DNA of 64,000 nucleotides from Streptomyces sp. LaPpAH-108. Its GTDB lineage: Bacteria; Actinomycetota; Actinomycetes; Streptomycetales; Streptomycetaceae. The stretch is from assembly GCF_000373625.1 (NCBI RefSeq), contig NZ_KB891994.1:372001-436000 (forward strand), given 5' to 3'. The notes under the pieces are model-generated. The model searched no databases, was not told the origin of the DNA, and worked only from the letters and a program-made list of their open reading frames with translations. Numbering within the stretch: position 1 is the first letter of the stretch; the number at the start of each line of letters is the position of its first letter. A program made the translations under genes and the position numbers. Positions 33,572 through 42,602 of this stretch are shown here, piece by piece.

Positions 33572-34684
33572 GTGCCTGCCACTCGCGTACCGCTCCCCCG
33601 CCGGGGCCTCCCCGCGCTCGCCATACTCCCCCTGCTGGCCCTCGCCGCCTGCGGTTACGGCTCCGAGGCCGCCAAGGACGACTCCGCCCAGAAGGTCGCC
33701 GCCGGGGCGAAGAAGATCGACGGACTCGACACCGTGAAGATCGGCTACTTCGGCAACCTGACCCACGCCACCGCCCTGGTGGGCCGGGACCGGGGCGTCT
33801 TCCAGAAGGAACTGGGCGCCACCAAGGCCCAGTACGCCACCTTCAACGCGGGCCCCTCGGAGATCGAGGCGCTCAACTCCGGCTCCATCGACATCGGCTG
33901 GATCGGCCCGTCCCCGGCGATCAACGGCTGGACCAAGTCCGGCGGCAAGTCCCTGAAGATCATCGGCGGTTCGGCTTCCGGCGGGGTCAAGCTGGTCGTG
34001 AACCCCAAGAAGGTGAAGTCCCTCAAGGACGTCAAGGGCAAGAAGATCGCCACCCCCCAGCTGGGCAACACGCAGGACGTGGCGTTCCTCAACTGGGCGG
34101 CGGAGCAGGGCTGGAAGGTCGACGCGCAGAGCGGCAAGGGCGATGTCACCGTGGTCCGCAGCGACAACAAGGTGACCCCGGACGCCTTCAAGAACGGCTC
34201 GATCGACGGCGCCTGGGTGCCGGAGCCGACCGCGTCCAAGCTGGTCGCGGAGGGCGGCAAGGTGCTGCTCGACGAGGCCGACCTGTGGCCGGACAAGAAG
34301 TTCGTGATCACCAACATCATCGTGTCGCAGAAGTTCCTCGAGGCCCACCCGAAGGCCGTCGAGGCGGTCCTGCGGGCCTCGGTGCGCACCAACAAGTGGA
34401 TCAACGCCCACCCGGACGAGGCGAAGGCGGCGGCGAACAAGCAGCTGGAGGCCGACTCCGGCAAGGCGCTGCCCGCCGACATCCTCGATCCGGCCTGGAA
34501 GTCGATCCGGATCACCGACGACCCGCTGGCGGCCACCCTGAACACCGAGGCCGACCACGCGGTCAAGGCGGGCCTGCTGGAGAAGCCCGCCCTCAAGGGG
34601 ATCTACGACCTGACGATCCTCAACAAGGTCCTGGGCGCCGAGGGCGAGCCCAAGGTCGACGCCGCCGGTCTCGGCACCAGCTGA
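33572..34684 (+). CDS. ssuA: Sulfonate-type ABC transporter substrate-binding lipoprotein
   Basis: A 370-residue periplasmic-binding-type lipoprotein. The signal peptide ends in the lipobox LALAAC near residue 27. VKIGYFGNLTHATALVG and SGSIDIGWIGPSPAINGW match the SsuA/TauA/NitT family that binds sulfonates, taurine or sulfate esters. GTG start behind GAGAGG. Ligand assignment rests on family plus location behind the cys operon. Confidence 0.87.
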   Translation: MPATRVPLPRRGLPALAILPLLALAACGYGSEAAKDDSAQKVAAGAKKIDGLDTVKIGYFGNLTHATALVGRDRGVFQKELGATKAQYATFNAGPSEIEALNSGSIDIGWIGPSPAINGWTKSGGKSLKIIGGSASGGVKLVVNPKKVKSLKDVKGKKIATPQLGNTQDVAFLNWAAEQGWKVDAQSGKGDVTVVRSDNKVTPDAFKNGSIDGAWVPEPTASKLVAEGGKVLLDEADLWPDKKFVITNIIVSQKFLEAHPKAVEAVLRASVRTNKWINAHPDEAKAAANKQLEADSGKALPADILDPAWKSIRITDDPLAATLNTEADHAVKAGLLEKPALKGIYDLTILNKVLGAEGEPKVDAAGLGTS

Positions 34685-34719
34685 TCCGGTACCCCGACGA
34701 TTCCCAGGAGGTGACGACC

Positions 34720-35499
34720 ATGGCCACCACCCTCGCCAAGGCCGGACCGGCGACCGAGTACGCCGCCCGCCTCGATCACGTATCGAAGTCCTTCGCGGGA
34801 CCGGGCGGAGCCCAGCCCGTCCTCGACGACATCAGCCTCGATGTCGCGCCGGGTGAGTTCGTCACCCTCCTGGGGGCCTCGGGCTGCGGCAAGTCCACGC
34901 TGCTGAACCTGGTGGCGGGCCTGGACCGGCCCACCACCGGGTCCATCGCGACGGACGGCCGCCCCGCCCTGATGTTCCAGGAACACGCGCTCTTCCCCTG
35001 GCTGACGGCGGGCAAGAACATCGAACTCGCCCTGAAACTGCGGGGAGTTCCGAAGTCCGACCGCCGCGCCCGGACCGAGGAACTGCTCGGTCTGGTCCGG
35101 CTGAACGGCGCGTACGGCAAGCGGGTGCACGAGCTGTCCGGCGGTATGCGCCAGCGGGTGGCCCTGGCCCGCGCGCTGGCGCAGGAGAGCGGCCTGCTGC
35201 TGATGGACGAGCCGTTCGCCGCGCTCGACGCCATCACCCGGGACGTGCTGCACGACGAGCTGACCCGCATCTGGGCGGAGACCGGCCTGTCGGTGCTGTT
35301 CGTGACGCACAACGTGCGCGAGGCGGTACGGCTCGCCCAGCGCGTGGTGCTGCTGTCCTCCCGCCCGGGCCGGGTCGCCCGCGAGTGGACGGTGGACATC
35401 CCGCAGCCGCGCCGTATCGAGGACGCCCCCGTGGCGGAACTGTCCCTGGAGATCACCGACGTACTGCGGGGGGAGATCAGCCGTCATGGCAGGCACTGA
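34720..35499 (+). CDS. ssuB: Sulfonate-type ABC transporter ATP-binding protein
   Basis: A 259-residue ATPase with Walker A GASGCGKST, the Q-loop FQEHALFPWL, signature LSGGMRQRVALARAL, Walker B LLLMDEPFAALD and the H-loop VTHNVREAV. It matches the SsuB/TauB type. The ATG at 34720 has AGGAGGTGA upstream. It overlaps the permease gene by 14 bp. Confidence 0.92.
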   Translation: MATTLAKAGPATEYAARLDHVSKSFAGPGGAQPVLDDISLDVAPGEFVTLLGASGCGKSTLLNLVAGLDRPTTGSIATDGRPALMFQEHALFPWLTAGKNIELALKLRGVPKSDRRARTEELLGLVRLNGAYGKRVHELSGGMRQRVALARALAQESGLLLMDEPFAALDAITRDVLHDELTRIWAETGLSVLFVTHNVREAVRLAQRVVLLSSRPGRVAREWTVDIPQPRRIEDAPVAELSLEITDVLRGEISRHGRH

Positions 35500-36385
35500 G
35501 ACCACGACCGGGCCCGAGCCCACGAAGACCGCCGACGGCGGTGTCGAGGCGGGCCTGGACGCGCTGGAGACGGCGGGCACCGCCCGGCCGCCGCTGCGCC
35601 GGACGCTGACCACCAAGGTGCTGCCGCCCGTCACCGCGGTGCTGCTGGTCCTGGTGGTGTGGCAGGCGCTGGTGACCTTCAAGGTCGTAGACGACCCGAC
35701 CAAGCTGCCCCCGCCGTCGGCGGTGTGGCACGTCGTCCAGCACGACTGGCTGGAGGGCAAGCTCCTCGGCTACATCTGGACCAGCGTCTCGCGCGGTCTG
35801 CTGGGCTTCCTCCTCGCCCTGGCCATCGGCACCCCGCTGGGGCTGCTGGTGGCGCGGGTGGGGTTCGTGCGGGCGGCCATCGGGCCGATCCTGTCCGGGC
35901 TCCAGTCGCTGCCCTCGGTGGCCTGGGTGCCGCCCGCCGTGATGTGGCTGGGCCTGAACAACTCGATGATGTACGCCGTGATCCTGCTCGGCGCGGTCCC
36001 CTCCATCGCCAACGGACTGGTGTCCGGGGTGGACCAGGTGCCCCCGCTGTTCCTGCGGGCGGGCCGCACCATGGGCGCCTCGGGCCTGCGCGGCGTCTGG
36101 CACGTCCTGCTGCCCGCCGCCCTGCCCGGCTATGTCGCCGGGATGAAGCAGGGCTGGGCGTTCGCGTGGCGCTCGCTCATGGCGGCGGAGATCATCGCGT
36201 CGTTCCCCGATCTCGGCGTCGGCCTCGGCCAGTTGCTGGAGAACGGGCGCAACGCCCTCGACATGGCCATGGTGTTCGAGGCCATCCTGCTCATCCTGTT
36301 CGTCGGCATCGCGATCGACCTGCTGCTCTTCAGTCCGCTGGAGCGGTGGGTGCTGCGCAGCCGCGGCCTGCTGGTGAAGAGCTGA
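35486..36385 (+). CDS. ssuC: Sulfonate-type ABC transporter permease
   Basis: A 299-residue inner-membrane permease with about six transmembrane helices after a hydrophilic N-terminal 45 residues. The EAA-like loop GRTMGASGLRGVWHVLLPAALPGYVAG and the end ENGRNALDMAMVFEAILLILFVGIAID are typical of SsuC. It begins inside the ATPase gene and is followed 6 bp later by a chelatase gene. Confidence 0.92.
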   Translation: MAGTETTTGPEPTKTADGGVEAGLDALETAGTARPPLRRTLTTKVLPPVTAVLLVLVVWQALVTFKVVDDPTKLPPPSAVWHVVQHDWLEGKLLGYIWTSVSRGLLGFLLALAIGTPLGLLVARVGFVRAAIGPILSGLQSLPSVAWVPPAVMWLGLNNSMMYAVILLGAVPSIANGLVSGVDQVPPLFLRAGRTMGASGLRGVWHVLLPAALPGYVAGMKQGWAFAWRSLMAAEIIASFPDLGVGLGQLLENGRNALDMAMVFEAILLILFVGIAIDLLLFSPLERWVLRSRGLLVKS

Positions 36386-36391
36386 AGTCCC

Positions 36392-37132
36392 ATGTTCCAC
36401 AAGCCCGTTCTCCTCGTCGTCGCCCACGGCAGCCGCGATCCGCGGCACGCGGCGACCGTGCACGCGCTGGTCGCGCGGGTGCGGTCGCTGCGGCCAGGGC
36501 TGCGCGTGGAGACGGGCTTCCTGGACTTCAACACCCCCTCGGTGAGCGAGGTGCTGGAGTCGCTGGCCGCGCGCGGGGTGCGGGACGTGGTGGCCCAGCC
36601 GCTGCTGCTGACCCGCGCCTTCCACGCGAAGGCCGACATCCCGGCCGTCCTGCGGGAGGCGCCTCATGGCCTGCGGGTCCGCCAGGCCGAGGTACTGGGC
36701 CCGTCGCCGCTGCTGGTCGGGGCGCTGGAACGCCGGCTGTACGAGGCGGGGGTACGGCACGCCGACCGGGCCCGCACCGGGGTCGTGCTGGCCTCGGCAG
36801 GGTCCTCGGACCCGGAGGCGATCGCGGTGATCGAGCGCATGGCGCGGCAGTGGCGGCGCACCGGCTGGCGGGCCGTGCGGCCCGCGTACGCCTCCGCCGC
36901 CCTGCCGCGCACCGAGGACGCGGTGCGCGAGCTGCGCGCGCTCGGCTGCGAGCGGGTGGCCGTCGCGCCGTACGTACTGGCCCCCGGCTTCCTCCCCGAC
37001 CGCATCGCGCGGGGTGCGGCCGGGGCGGATGTGCTGGCCGATGTGCTGGGCCCGGCGCCGGAGGTGGCGCGTGTGCTGCTGGAGCGCTACGCCGGGGCGG
37101 CGGCCTCGCTCCCGGTGCCGGTGGGGGTCTGA
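36392..37132 (+). CDS. Sirohydrochlorin chelatase family protein (CbiX/SirB-like)
   Basis: Inserts iron (or cobalt) into sirohydrochlorin. The product siroheme is the cofactor of the sulfite reductase at the head of this region. 246 residues made of two similar halves: LLVVAHGSRDPRHA with the metal-binding His near the N-terminus, and VVLASAGSSDPEA in the second half. VAQPLLLTRAFHAKADIPAVL carries the second His. It is the last gene of the sulfur block. Confidence 0.87.
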   Translation: MFHKPVLLVVAHGSRDPRHAATVHALVARVRSLRPGLRVETGFLDFNTPSVSEVLESLAARGVRDVVAQPLLLTRAFHAKADIPAVLREAPHGLRVRQAEVLGPSPLLVGALERRLYEAGVRHADRARTGVVLASAGSSDPEAIAVIERMARQWRRTGWRAVRPAYASAALPRTEDAVRELRALGCERVAVAPYVLAPGFLPDRIARGAAGADVLADVLGPAPEVARVLLERYAGAAASLPVPVGV

Positions 37133-37148
37133 GCGGGCTGCCCCCGGG

Positions 37149-37460
37149 TCAGAGCTTGAGCCCGTTGATGAGCTGCTGGGTGTAGGTGAGGCTGCCGGTG
37201 CCCGCTCCGGCGCCGATGCTGACCGCCTCCAGGGCGGAGCGGATACGGCCCCGGTTGGGCGGCAGCCCGTCGTCGGCCGAGAGCGCCAGCTCGGCCTGGA
37301 TCGACTCGCCCCAGCCGACGAGCGCCGGATACTCCGCGTGCAGCGCGGCGGTGAGGCCCGCGGCCAGCTCGATCAGGGTCTCCAGTTCGAGCCATCCCCG
37401 GGCCGCCGCCTCGTATGCGTACCCGCCGGGCGTGTTGCCGTGCTGGTCGTACGTGCTCAA
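37149..37460 (-). CDS. Conserved hypothetical protein
   Basis: A 103-residue, acidic, mostly helical protein without a signal peptide (YEAAARGWLELETLIELAAGLTAALHAEYPALVGWGESI). It ends 16 bp from the chelatase stop, in convergent orientation. I recognise no domain. Confidence 0.65.
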   Translation of the reverse strand: MSTYDQHGNTPGGYAYEAAARGWLELETLIELAAGLTAALHAEYPALVGWGESIQAELALSADDGLPPNRGRIRSALEAVSIGAGAGTGSLTYTQQLINGLKL

Positions 37461-37743
37461 GGCCTGTCCTCACTCCTGATCCGGGACCGGAGGCCGACGT
37501 TACCGAGACGACGGGTGCCCCTGCGGGTTCCGGCCACGGGATGGGGGGCCGAAAACGCCGAGGGGGCCGGCCGAAAACCGCTGTCGGCCGTCACCCTGTG
37601 CCATGTGTCCAGCGGCTTTCGGTGGCCGTCCTCACCCTTCACTCTCGTACCGTGACGCCGGGGCGTCGACTATCGGCCAACTTCATTCCGTAAGCCCGGG
37701 GTTGACATCTCGGCCCTGACATGCCCGCGCCGACGCGGCCGTC

Positions 37744-38292
37744 TCACTCCGCCGTCAGCTCCACCAGCTTGCGCACGGTGTTCCAGTTCCGGGAGGTGGC
37801 GATCAGCCCCTTGGTGAGGCGGGGCCGGGCCAGCACCTCGGCGAGCTTGCTGCGGCCGAGGCCGTCGGGGACGTACAGGTACAGACAGCGGTCGCCGAGG
37901 CGGAAGTCCTCGGGGAGATACGCGGCGGGGTCGATCTCCGCGAAGCGGTCGGCGGTGACCGGCCCGGAGAAGTAGGTGATGTGCAGCTGCTTGGGGGCGA
38001 GTTGGGTGGCGGGGAAGGGGCAGGCGTCGGCCACGGCGCTCAGATAGGCGTGGTCGCGCACCATCACGTCGACGGAGAAACCGAAGCGTTCCTGGATGGC
38101 CTGCCCCAACTCGGCTTCCAGCGCGGCCTCTTCGCGGGTGTCGGTGCTGAACACCGCCTGGCCGCTCTGGAGATGGGTCCGTACGCCGTCGTAGCCGAGG
38201 CCGGTCAGCAGGGTGCGCAGGTCGGCCATGGGGAGCTTCCTGGCGCCCCCGACGTTGATGCCGCGCAGCAGCGCCGCGTAGGTCGTCGTCAT
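37744..38292 (-). CDS. DUF1697 family protein
   Basis: A 182-residue protein with the diagnostic start YAALLRGINVGG and later LQSGQAVFSTD and SRNWNTVRKL. DUF1697 proteins are widespread soluble proteins without an agreed function. It stands alone; 283 bp to the next gene on one side hold nothing clear. Confidence 0.88.
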   Translation of the reverse strand: MTTTYAALLRGINVGGARKLPMADLRTLLTGLGYDGVRTHLQSGQAVFSTDTREEAALEAELGQAIQERFGFSVDVMVRDHAYLSAVADACPFPATQLAPKQLHITYFSGPVTADRFAEIDPAAYLPEDFRLGDRCLYLYVPDGLGRSKLAEVLARPRLTKGLIATSRNWNTVRKLVELTAE

Positions 38293-38417
38293 CCGCCCAC
38301 CGTAAAGGGCCGTCGTGCCCCGTGGGGGTGGGCACGACGGCCGTGGACCGGCGGACCGGTACGTCGGAACTCTCGCGGATCGAGCGGGCCCGGATCAACT
38401 CCTACACGCAGCTGTGA

Positions 38418-38432
38418 CTTGTTCAACAAGTT
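38418..38432. promoter_or_regulatory. Palindrome ACTTGTT-C-AACAAGT with T-run
   Basis: A perfect inverted repeat followed on the plus strand by TTTTT, inside an AT-rich patch 46 bp beyond the 3' end of the sugar-binding-protein gene. On the plus strand it reads like a terminator, yet no plus-strand gene precedes it, so an operator is also possible. Confidence 0.4.
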
Positions 38433-38478
38433 TTTGTCATCGCAAAGTGGATCTACGAAGGGCGGATCGGACACCGCA

Positions 38479-39762
38479 TCAGCGCTGGTAGCGGGCGAGA
38501 ACGAGGTTGCCGTCCCGTTCCAGTCGGCGACGCAGTTCGGAAAGCCCGATCGAGCCGGAGTAGTACTCCTGGTAGGCCGGAGTGGCCACCTTGTCCTTCC
38601 ACTCCGGGTAGCCGCGCACGGACTGCGCCGGGGCGGGACGGAGGTGCGCGGCGAGGGCGGTGCCGGTGGCCCAGCCGTCCTTGCGGGTGTGCAGGGCGGG
38701 GTCCTTCAGGGCCTCGGTGCCCGTGGGCAGCATCCAGTCGCCGAGGGCGAGGCGGACCATGTTGCGCGGGCGCAGCAGGAAGTCCAGGAAGGCCGCCGCC
38801 TCCTTCTTGTGGGGGCTGTCGGCGGCGATGGACAGGGTCTGCGGGCTGACGCCCTGGGTGAGCCCGTCGGCCCCGGCGGGCGCGGGCAGCACCTCCCAGT
38901 CGAAGCCCTTGGGCGCCTGGAGCGCGACCTGCTGACGGTAGGAGAAGCCGAGCGGGACCATGGCGTACTTGCCGCCGAAGAAGCCGGGCAGCGTGTCGGA
39001 GCCGCCGCTGCCGAGGGTCGAGGCGGGGGCGCTGTGGTCGACGGCGACCTGGTCGTGGACGGTGCGCGGTACGACGGCGTCACCGGACCCGAACCGCACG
39101 CGCACCTTGCCGTCCGCGTCCTGGTGGAAGAGCCGCCCTCCGGCGGACAGGGAGAGGTTCAGGGTCGCGGAGACGGGCTCCTTGAGCGGCCAGGCCACGC
39201 CGTACTTGCCGGGCCCGCTGAGCTTCTTGGTGACCGCTCTGAACTCCGTCCAGGTCCACGGGTGTTCGGGAGTCGGCACGCGCACCTTTGCCCCGCGCAG
39301 CCACTTCGTGTTGGCGATCAGCACCCTCGGTTCCTGGAGGAAGGGCACGCCGTAGACGCCGTCCCCGAACCGGGTCGTGTCCCAACTGCTCTGCGGGATG
39401 TCGGACTTGAGGCGGTCGGAGAGCAGTCCTGTGAGGTCCGCGAGGTAGCCGCCGTGGGCGAAGTCGGCCAGGTCGTCGGAGGCGTCGTGGAGGACGTCGG
39501 GGGCCTCGCCGCCCTCGAAGGAGGTGAGCAGCTGGTCGTGGACGGAGTCCCAACTGCCCTGCACATACTCGACCTTCACGCGGGCATGGCTCGCGTTCCA
39601 CTCCCGGACCAGCTTCTTCGTGGCGGCCACGGACTCGGGCTGCCAGGCGAGGGACTGGAAGCGCAGGACGACCTTGCCGTCGCCGCCGCCCGGCCGGCCG
39701 GAGGAGCAGCCCGCGAGCAGCAGCAGAAGGACGACGGCGGCCACGGCGATCCTGGTGCGCAT
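38479..39762 (-). CDS. Sugar ABC transporter substrate-binding lipoprotein (CUT1)
   Basis: A 427-residue lipoprotein with signal peptide and lipobox LLLLAGC near residue 19. The body matches extracellular solute-binding family 1 (VLRFQSLAWQPESVAATKKLV, APDVLHDASDDLADFAHGGYLADLTGLL, KKEAAAFLDFLL). It is last in a three-gene importer operon transcribed leftwards; its ATG overlaps the permease stop by one base. The sugar is unknown. Confidence 0.88.
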   Translation of the reverse strand: MRTRIAVAAVVLLLLLAGCSSGRPGGGDGKVVLRFQSLAWQPESVAATKKLVREWNASHARVKVEYVQGSWDSVHDQLLTSFEGGEAPDVLHDASDDLADFAHGGYLADLTGLLSDRLKSDIPQSSWDTTRFGDGVYGVPFLQEPRVLIANTKWLRGAKVRVPTPEHPWTWTEFRAVTKKLSGPGKYGVAWPLKEPVSATLNLSLSAGGRLFHQDADGKVRVRFGSGDAVVPRTVHDQVAVDHSAPASTLGSGGSDTLPGFFGGKYAMVPLGFSYRQQVALQAPKGFDWEVLPAPAGADGLTQGVSPQTLSIAADSPHKKEAAAFLDFLLRPRNMVRLALGDWMLPTGTEALKDPALHTRKDGWATGTALAAHLRPAPAQSVRGYPEWKDKVATPAYQEYYSGSIGLSELRRRLERDGNLVLARYQR

Positions 39763-40595
39763 CAGCTCTTCACCGCCCCGGCGAGCAGGCCGCCCGACAG
39801 CCGCTTCTGGACGAGCGCGAAGAAGACCAGGGAGGGCAGCGTGGCGAGGAAGGCCGCGGCGGCGAGCGGGCCGAGGTCCGCGACGCCCTCCGCGCCGATG
39901 AAGTGGGTGAGCACGACCGGCAGGGTCTGTTTGCCGGGGCTCTTGAGCAGCACGAGTGCGAAGAAGAACTCGTTCCAGGCGGTGACGAACGCGAAGAGCG
40001 CCGTCGCCACGATCCCCGGCGCGAGCAGCGGCGCCGTCACCGACACCAGCGTCCGCACCCGTCCGGCGCCGTCCACGGCCGCCGCCTCCTCCAACTCGAC
40101 CGGCACGGACCGCATCTGCCCGACCAGCAGCCACAGCGCGAACGGCAGCGACCACACCACGTAGACCAGCACGAGCCCTGGCGCCGAGTCGATCAGCCGC
40201 AGCTCCCTGAGCAGCAGGAACAGCGGGATGATCAGCAGCACGAAGGGGAACGCCTGGCTGACCACCACCCAGCCCGTCGCCGCGCGGGAGAGCAGCCCCG
40301 GGCGCCGGGCGATCACGTACGCCATCGGGGTGGCGAGCACGACGGCGACGACGGCCGTGGCGAGTGCCACCAGCAGCGAGATCAACGCCGCGTGCGCCAG
40401 GGGCTGTTCGTCCAGGGCGCGGCGGAAGTTGGCGAGGGTGGGGTGGCGCGGGATCCAGGTGGGGTGCAGGGAGGCCAGTTCGCGCGGCGGTTTGAAGGCG
40501 GTGGAGAGCAGCCAGAGCAGCGGGAAGGCCAGGAAGACGAGGTAGGCGAGCAGGGCCGCGTACTGGGCGGCGCGCGCGGCGGGGCGGGTCCTCAC
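39762..40595 (-). CDS. Sugar ABC transporter permease (MalG-type)
   Basis: A 277-residue permease with six helices and the EAA loop VELEEAAAVDGAGRVRTLVSVTAPLLAPG. GTG at 40595 overlaps the stop of the first permease (GTGA). The C-terminal AVQKRL-type end (FALVQKRLSGGLLAGAVKS) is typical of MalG-like CUT1 permeases. Confidence 0.9.
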   Translation of the reverse strand: MRTRPAARAAQYAALLAYLVFLAFPLLWLLSTAFKPPRELASLHPTWIPRHPTLANFRRALDEQPLAHAALISLLVALATAVVAVVLATPMAYVIARRPGLLSRAATGWVVVSQAFPFVLLIIPLFLLLRELRLIDSAPGLVLVYVVWSLPFALWLLVGQMRSVPVELEEAAAVDGAGRVRTLVSVTAPLLAPGIVATALFAFVTAWNEFFFALVLLKSPGKQTLPVVLTHFIGAEGVADLGPLAAAAFLATLPSLVFFALVQKRLSGGLLAGAVKS

Positions 40596-41512
40596 CGGTC
40601 CTCGCCCCCGCGCAGCCGCCCTGCGAGGAACACCGCGAGCAGGACCGAGATCACCGCGACCATCACGCATCCCATCGCCGCCGCATAGCCGAACTGGCCG
40701 TAGCGGAAGGCCTCTTCGTAGGCGAACAGCATGGGCAGCCGGGTACGGCCGCCGGGTCCGCCGCCGGTGAGCACGTACACCAGGGCGAAGGCGTTGAAGT
40801 TCCAGATCAGGTTGAGCGAGGTGACGGCGAGGGCGACGGGCCGGAGCGCGGGCCAGGTGACCGCGCGGAAGCGGCGCCAGGCGCCCGCGCCGTCCACGGC
40901 GGCGGCCTCGCGCAGTTCGCGGGGCACGTTCTGGAGTCCGGCGAGCAGGGCGACGGTGGTGCGGGGCATCCCGGCCCAGACGCCGACGACGATGACGGCG
41001 GGCAGCGCGGTGGCGAGGGTGCCGAGCCAGTCCCGGCCGCCGCCGAGGCCGAGGTCGCGCAGGGTCTCGTTGAGGACGCCCGCGTCCGGGTTGTAGACCA
41101 GCCGCCACATGACGCCGACGACGACCTCGGGCATGGCCCACGGGACGATCGCGAGGGCGCGGGCGAGGCGGCGCAGCCGCAGGTCCTGGTCGAGCAGGAG
41201 GGCGAGGCCGAGCGCCAGCAGGAACTGCGGCACGGTGACGCCGACGGCCCACAGCAGGCCGATGCGGAAGGACTCCCAGAACAGGGTGTCGTGCAGCAGG
41301 TCCTGGAAGTTGAGGACGCCGGTCCAGCGGGTGGGCGCGGTGCGCCCCGACTGGGCGTCGGTGAAGGCGAGCAGGATGCCGTAGAGCAGCGGGCCCACGC
41401 TGAGGACGAGGATCGGGATCAGGGCGGGCAGCACCAGGAACCAGGCGCCGTGGTCGCGGGCGGGCGCGGGGCGCGTGCCCGGCCGTGCGGCCGTCCGGGC
41501 CACCGTCGTCAT
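40592..41512 (-). CDS. Sugar ABC transporter permease (MalF-type)
   Basis: A 306-residue permease with six helices (FLVLPALIPILVLSVGPLLYGILLAF onwards) and the EAA loop RELREAAAVDGAGAWRRFRAVTWPALRP. First gene of the importer operon. No ATPase gene is nearby; Streptomyces CUT1 importers commonly share the ATPase MsiK, which is the likely energy source here. Confidence 0.9.
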   Translation of the reverse strand: MTTVARTAARPGTRPAPARDHGAWFLVLPALIPILVLSVGPLLYGILLAFTDAQSGRTAPTRWTGVLNFQDLLHDTLFWESFRIGLLWAVGVTVPQFLLALGLALLLDQDLRLRRLARALAIVPWAMPEVVVGVMWRLVYNPDAGVLNETLRDLGLGGGRDWLGTLATALPAVIVVGVWAGMPRTTVALLAGLQNVPRELREAAAVDGAGAWRRFRAVTWPALRPVALAVTSLNLIWNFNAFALVYVLTGGGPGGRTRLPMLFAYEEAFRYGQFGYAAAMGCVMVAVISVLLAVFLAGRLRGGEDR

Positions 41513-41710
41513 GACATCAGCCCCCGTCAGCCCCTTCGCCTCCGGGAGAGCCCCTTCGCCCCCAGGATTGGCGTGTTCATGGTTGCGAACGGCCGCGATC
41601 GCGTCAAGGGACCGCGCACACGGCCCGACCTGTGCGAATGCGAGACTTGCCGGAGACCGGGGCGTACGGCACCCGGCACGGACATGGGCGACGGGACACG
41701 GAGGCGGACG

Positions 41711-42574
41711 ATGGACGAGGCGCGGGCGCGGGACGTACTGGCCGGGGCGAAGGTGCTGCCCGGCCCGGCGCGGGACGCGCGGCTCCTCGCCCTCGGTGAG
41801 AACGCCGTCTTCGCCTCCGGCGGCCTCGTGGTCAAGGTCGGCCGCGACGAGAGCCTGCTGGAGCGCGCCCGGCGCGAGCTGGCCGTCGCGGCCTGGCTGG
41901 CCGAACAGGGCGTACCGGCGGTGCGCGCGGCCGAGCCCGAGCCGCTGCTCGTGGAAGGGCACCCGGTCACCGTGTGGCACCGGCTGCCCGACGCCGTACG
42001 CCCGGCCGAGCCCGAGGACCTGGCACGGCTGCTGCGGATCGTGCACGCGCTGCCCGCGCCGCCGGTCGCGCTGCCGCCCCGCGAGCTGCTGGGCGGGGTG
42101 GAGCGCTGGCTGCGCCTCGCGGGCGACGCGATCGACCCGGCGGACGCGGCGTATCTGCGCTCCCGGCGTGACGGCTTCGCCTCGGCGGCTGCCGCGCTGA
42201 CCCCGCACCTGACGCCCGGTCCGATCCACGGTGACGCGCTGCCGCGCAATGTGCACATCGGCCCCGACGGGCCGGTCCTGGTCGACCTGGAGACCTTCTC
42301 CGCCGACCTGCGCGAGCACGACCTCGTGGTGATGGCCCTCTCCCGCGACCGCTACGGGCTGCCCGCCGGGAAGTACGACGCCTTCACCCAGGCGTACGGC
42401 TGGGACGTGCGCGCGTGGGAGGGCTGCTCGGTGCTGCGCGGCGCCCGCGAGACGGCCAGCTGTGCCTGGGTGGCCCAGCACGCGCCCGCCAACTCCAAGG
42501 CGCTGGCGGAGTTCGAGCGCCGGGTGGCTTCGCTGCGGGACGGGGACGAGTCGGTGCGCTGGTACCCCTTCTGA
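41711..42574 (+). CDS. Aminoglycoside phosphotransferase (APH) family kinase-like protein
   Basis: A 287-residue protein with the APH/choline kinase fold. The catalytic motif IHGDALPRNVHIGPDGPVLVDLE is intact (H-G-D...N...D-x-E), so it may be an active small-molecule kinase. LVVKVG supplies the ATP-binding lysine. It stands alone, divergent from the sugar importer. Substrate unknown; a resistance role is not implied by the family name. Confidence 0.82.
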   Translation: MDEARARDVLAGAKVLPGPARDARLLALGENAVFASGGLVVKVGRDESLLERARRELAVAAWLAEQGVPAVRAAEPEPLLVEGHPVTVWHRLPDAVRPAEPEDLARLLRIVHALPAPPVALPPRELLGGVERWLRLAGDAIDPADAAYLRSRRDGFASAAAALTPHLTPGPIHGDALPRNVHIGPDGPVLVDLETFSADLREHDLVVMALSRDRYGLPAGKYDAFTQAYGWDVRAWEGCSVLRGARETASCAWVAQHAPANSKALAEFERRVASLRDGDESVRWYPF

Positions 42575-42582
42575 GCCCGGGG

Positions 42583-42599
42583 CGCTCGGAGAACGAGCG
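42583..42599. terminator. Bidirectional hairpin between convergent genes
   Basis: CGCTCG-GAGAA-CGAGCG, a perfect 6-bp stem, lies between the stops of the phosphotransferase and exonuclease genes. Confidence 0.5.
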
Positions 42600-42602
42600 G
42601 GA

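Noticed and set aside
37457..37693. Short frames on both strands in the gap before the DUF1697 gene
   Set aside because: No ribosome site, low-complexity content and no conserved motif.
38341..38417. Short plus-strand frame ending ELSRIERARINSYTQL next to a palindrome
   Set aside because: It looked like a C-terminal gene remnant, but it has no start, no homology I recognise and lies between two minus-strand genes.
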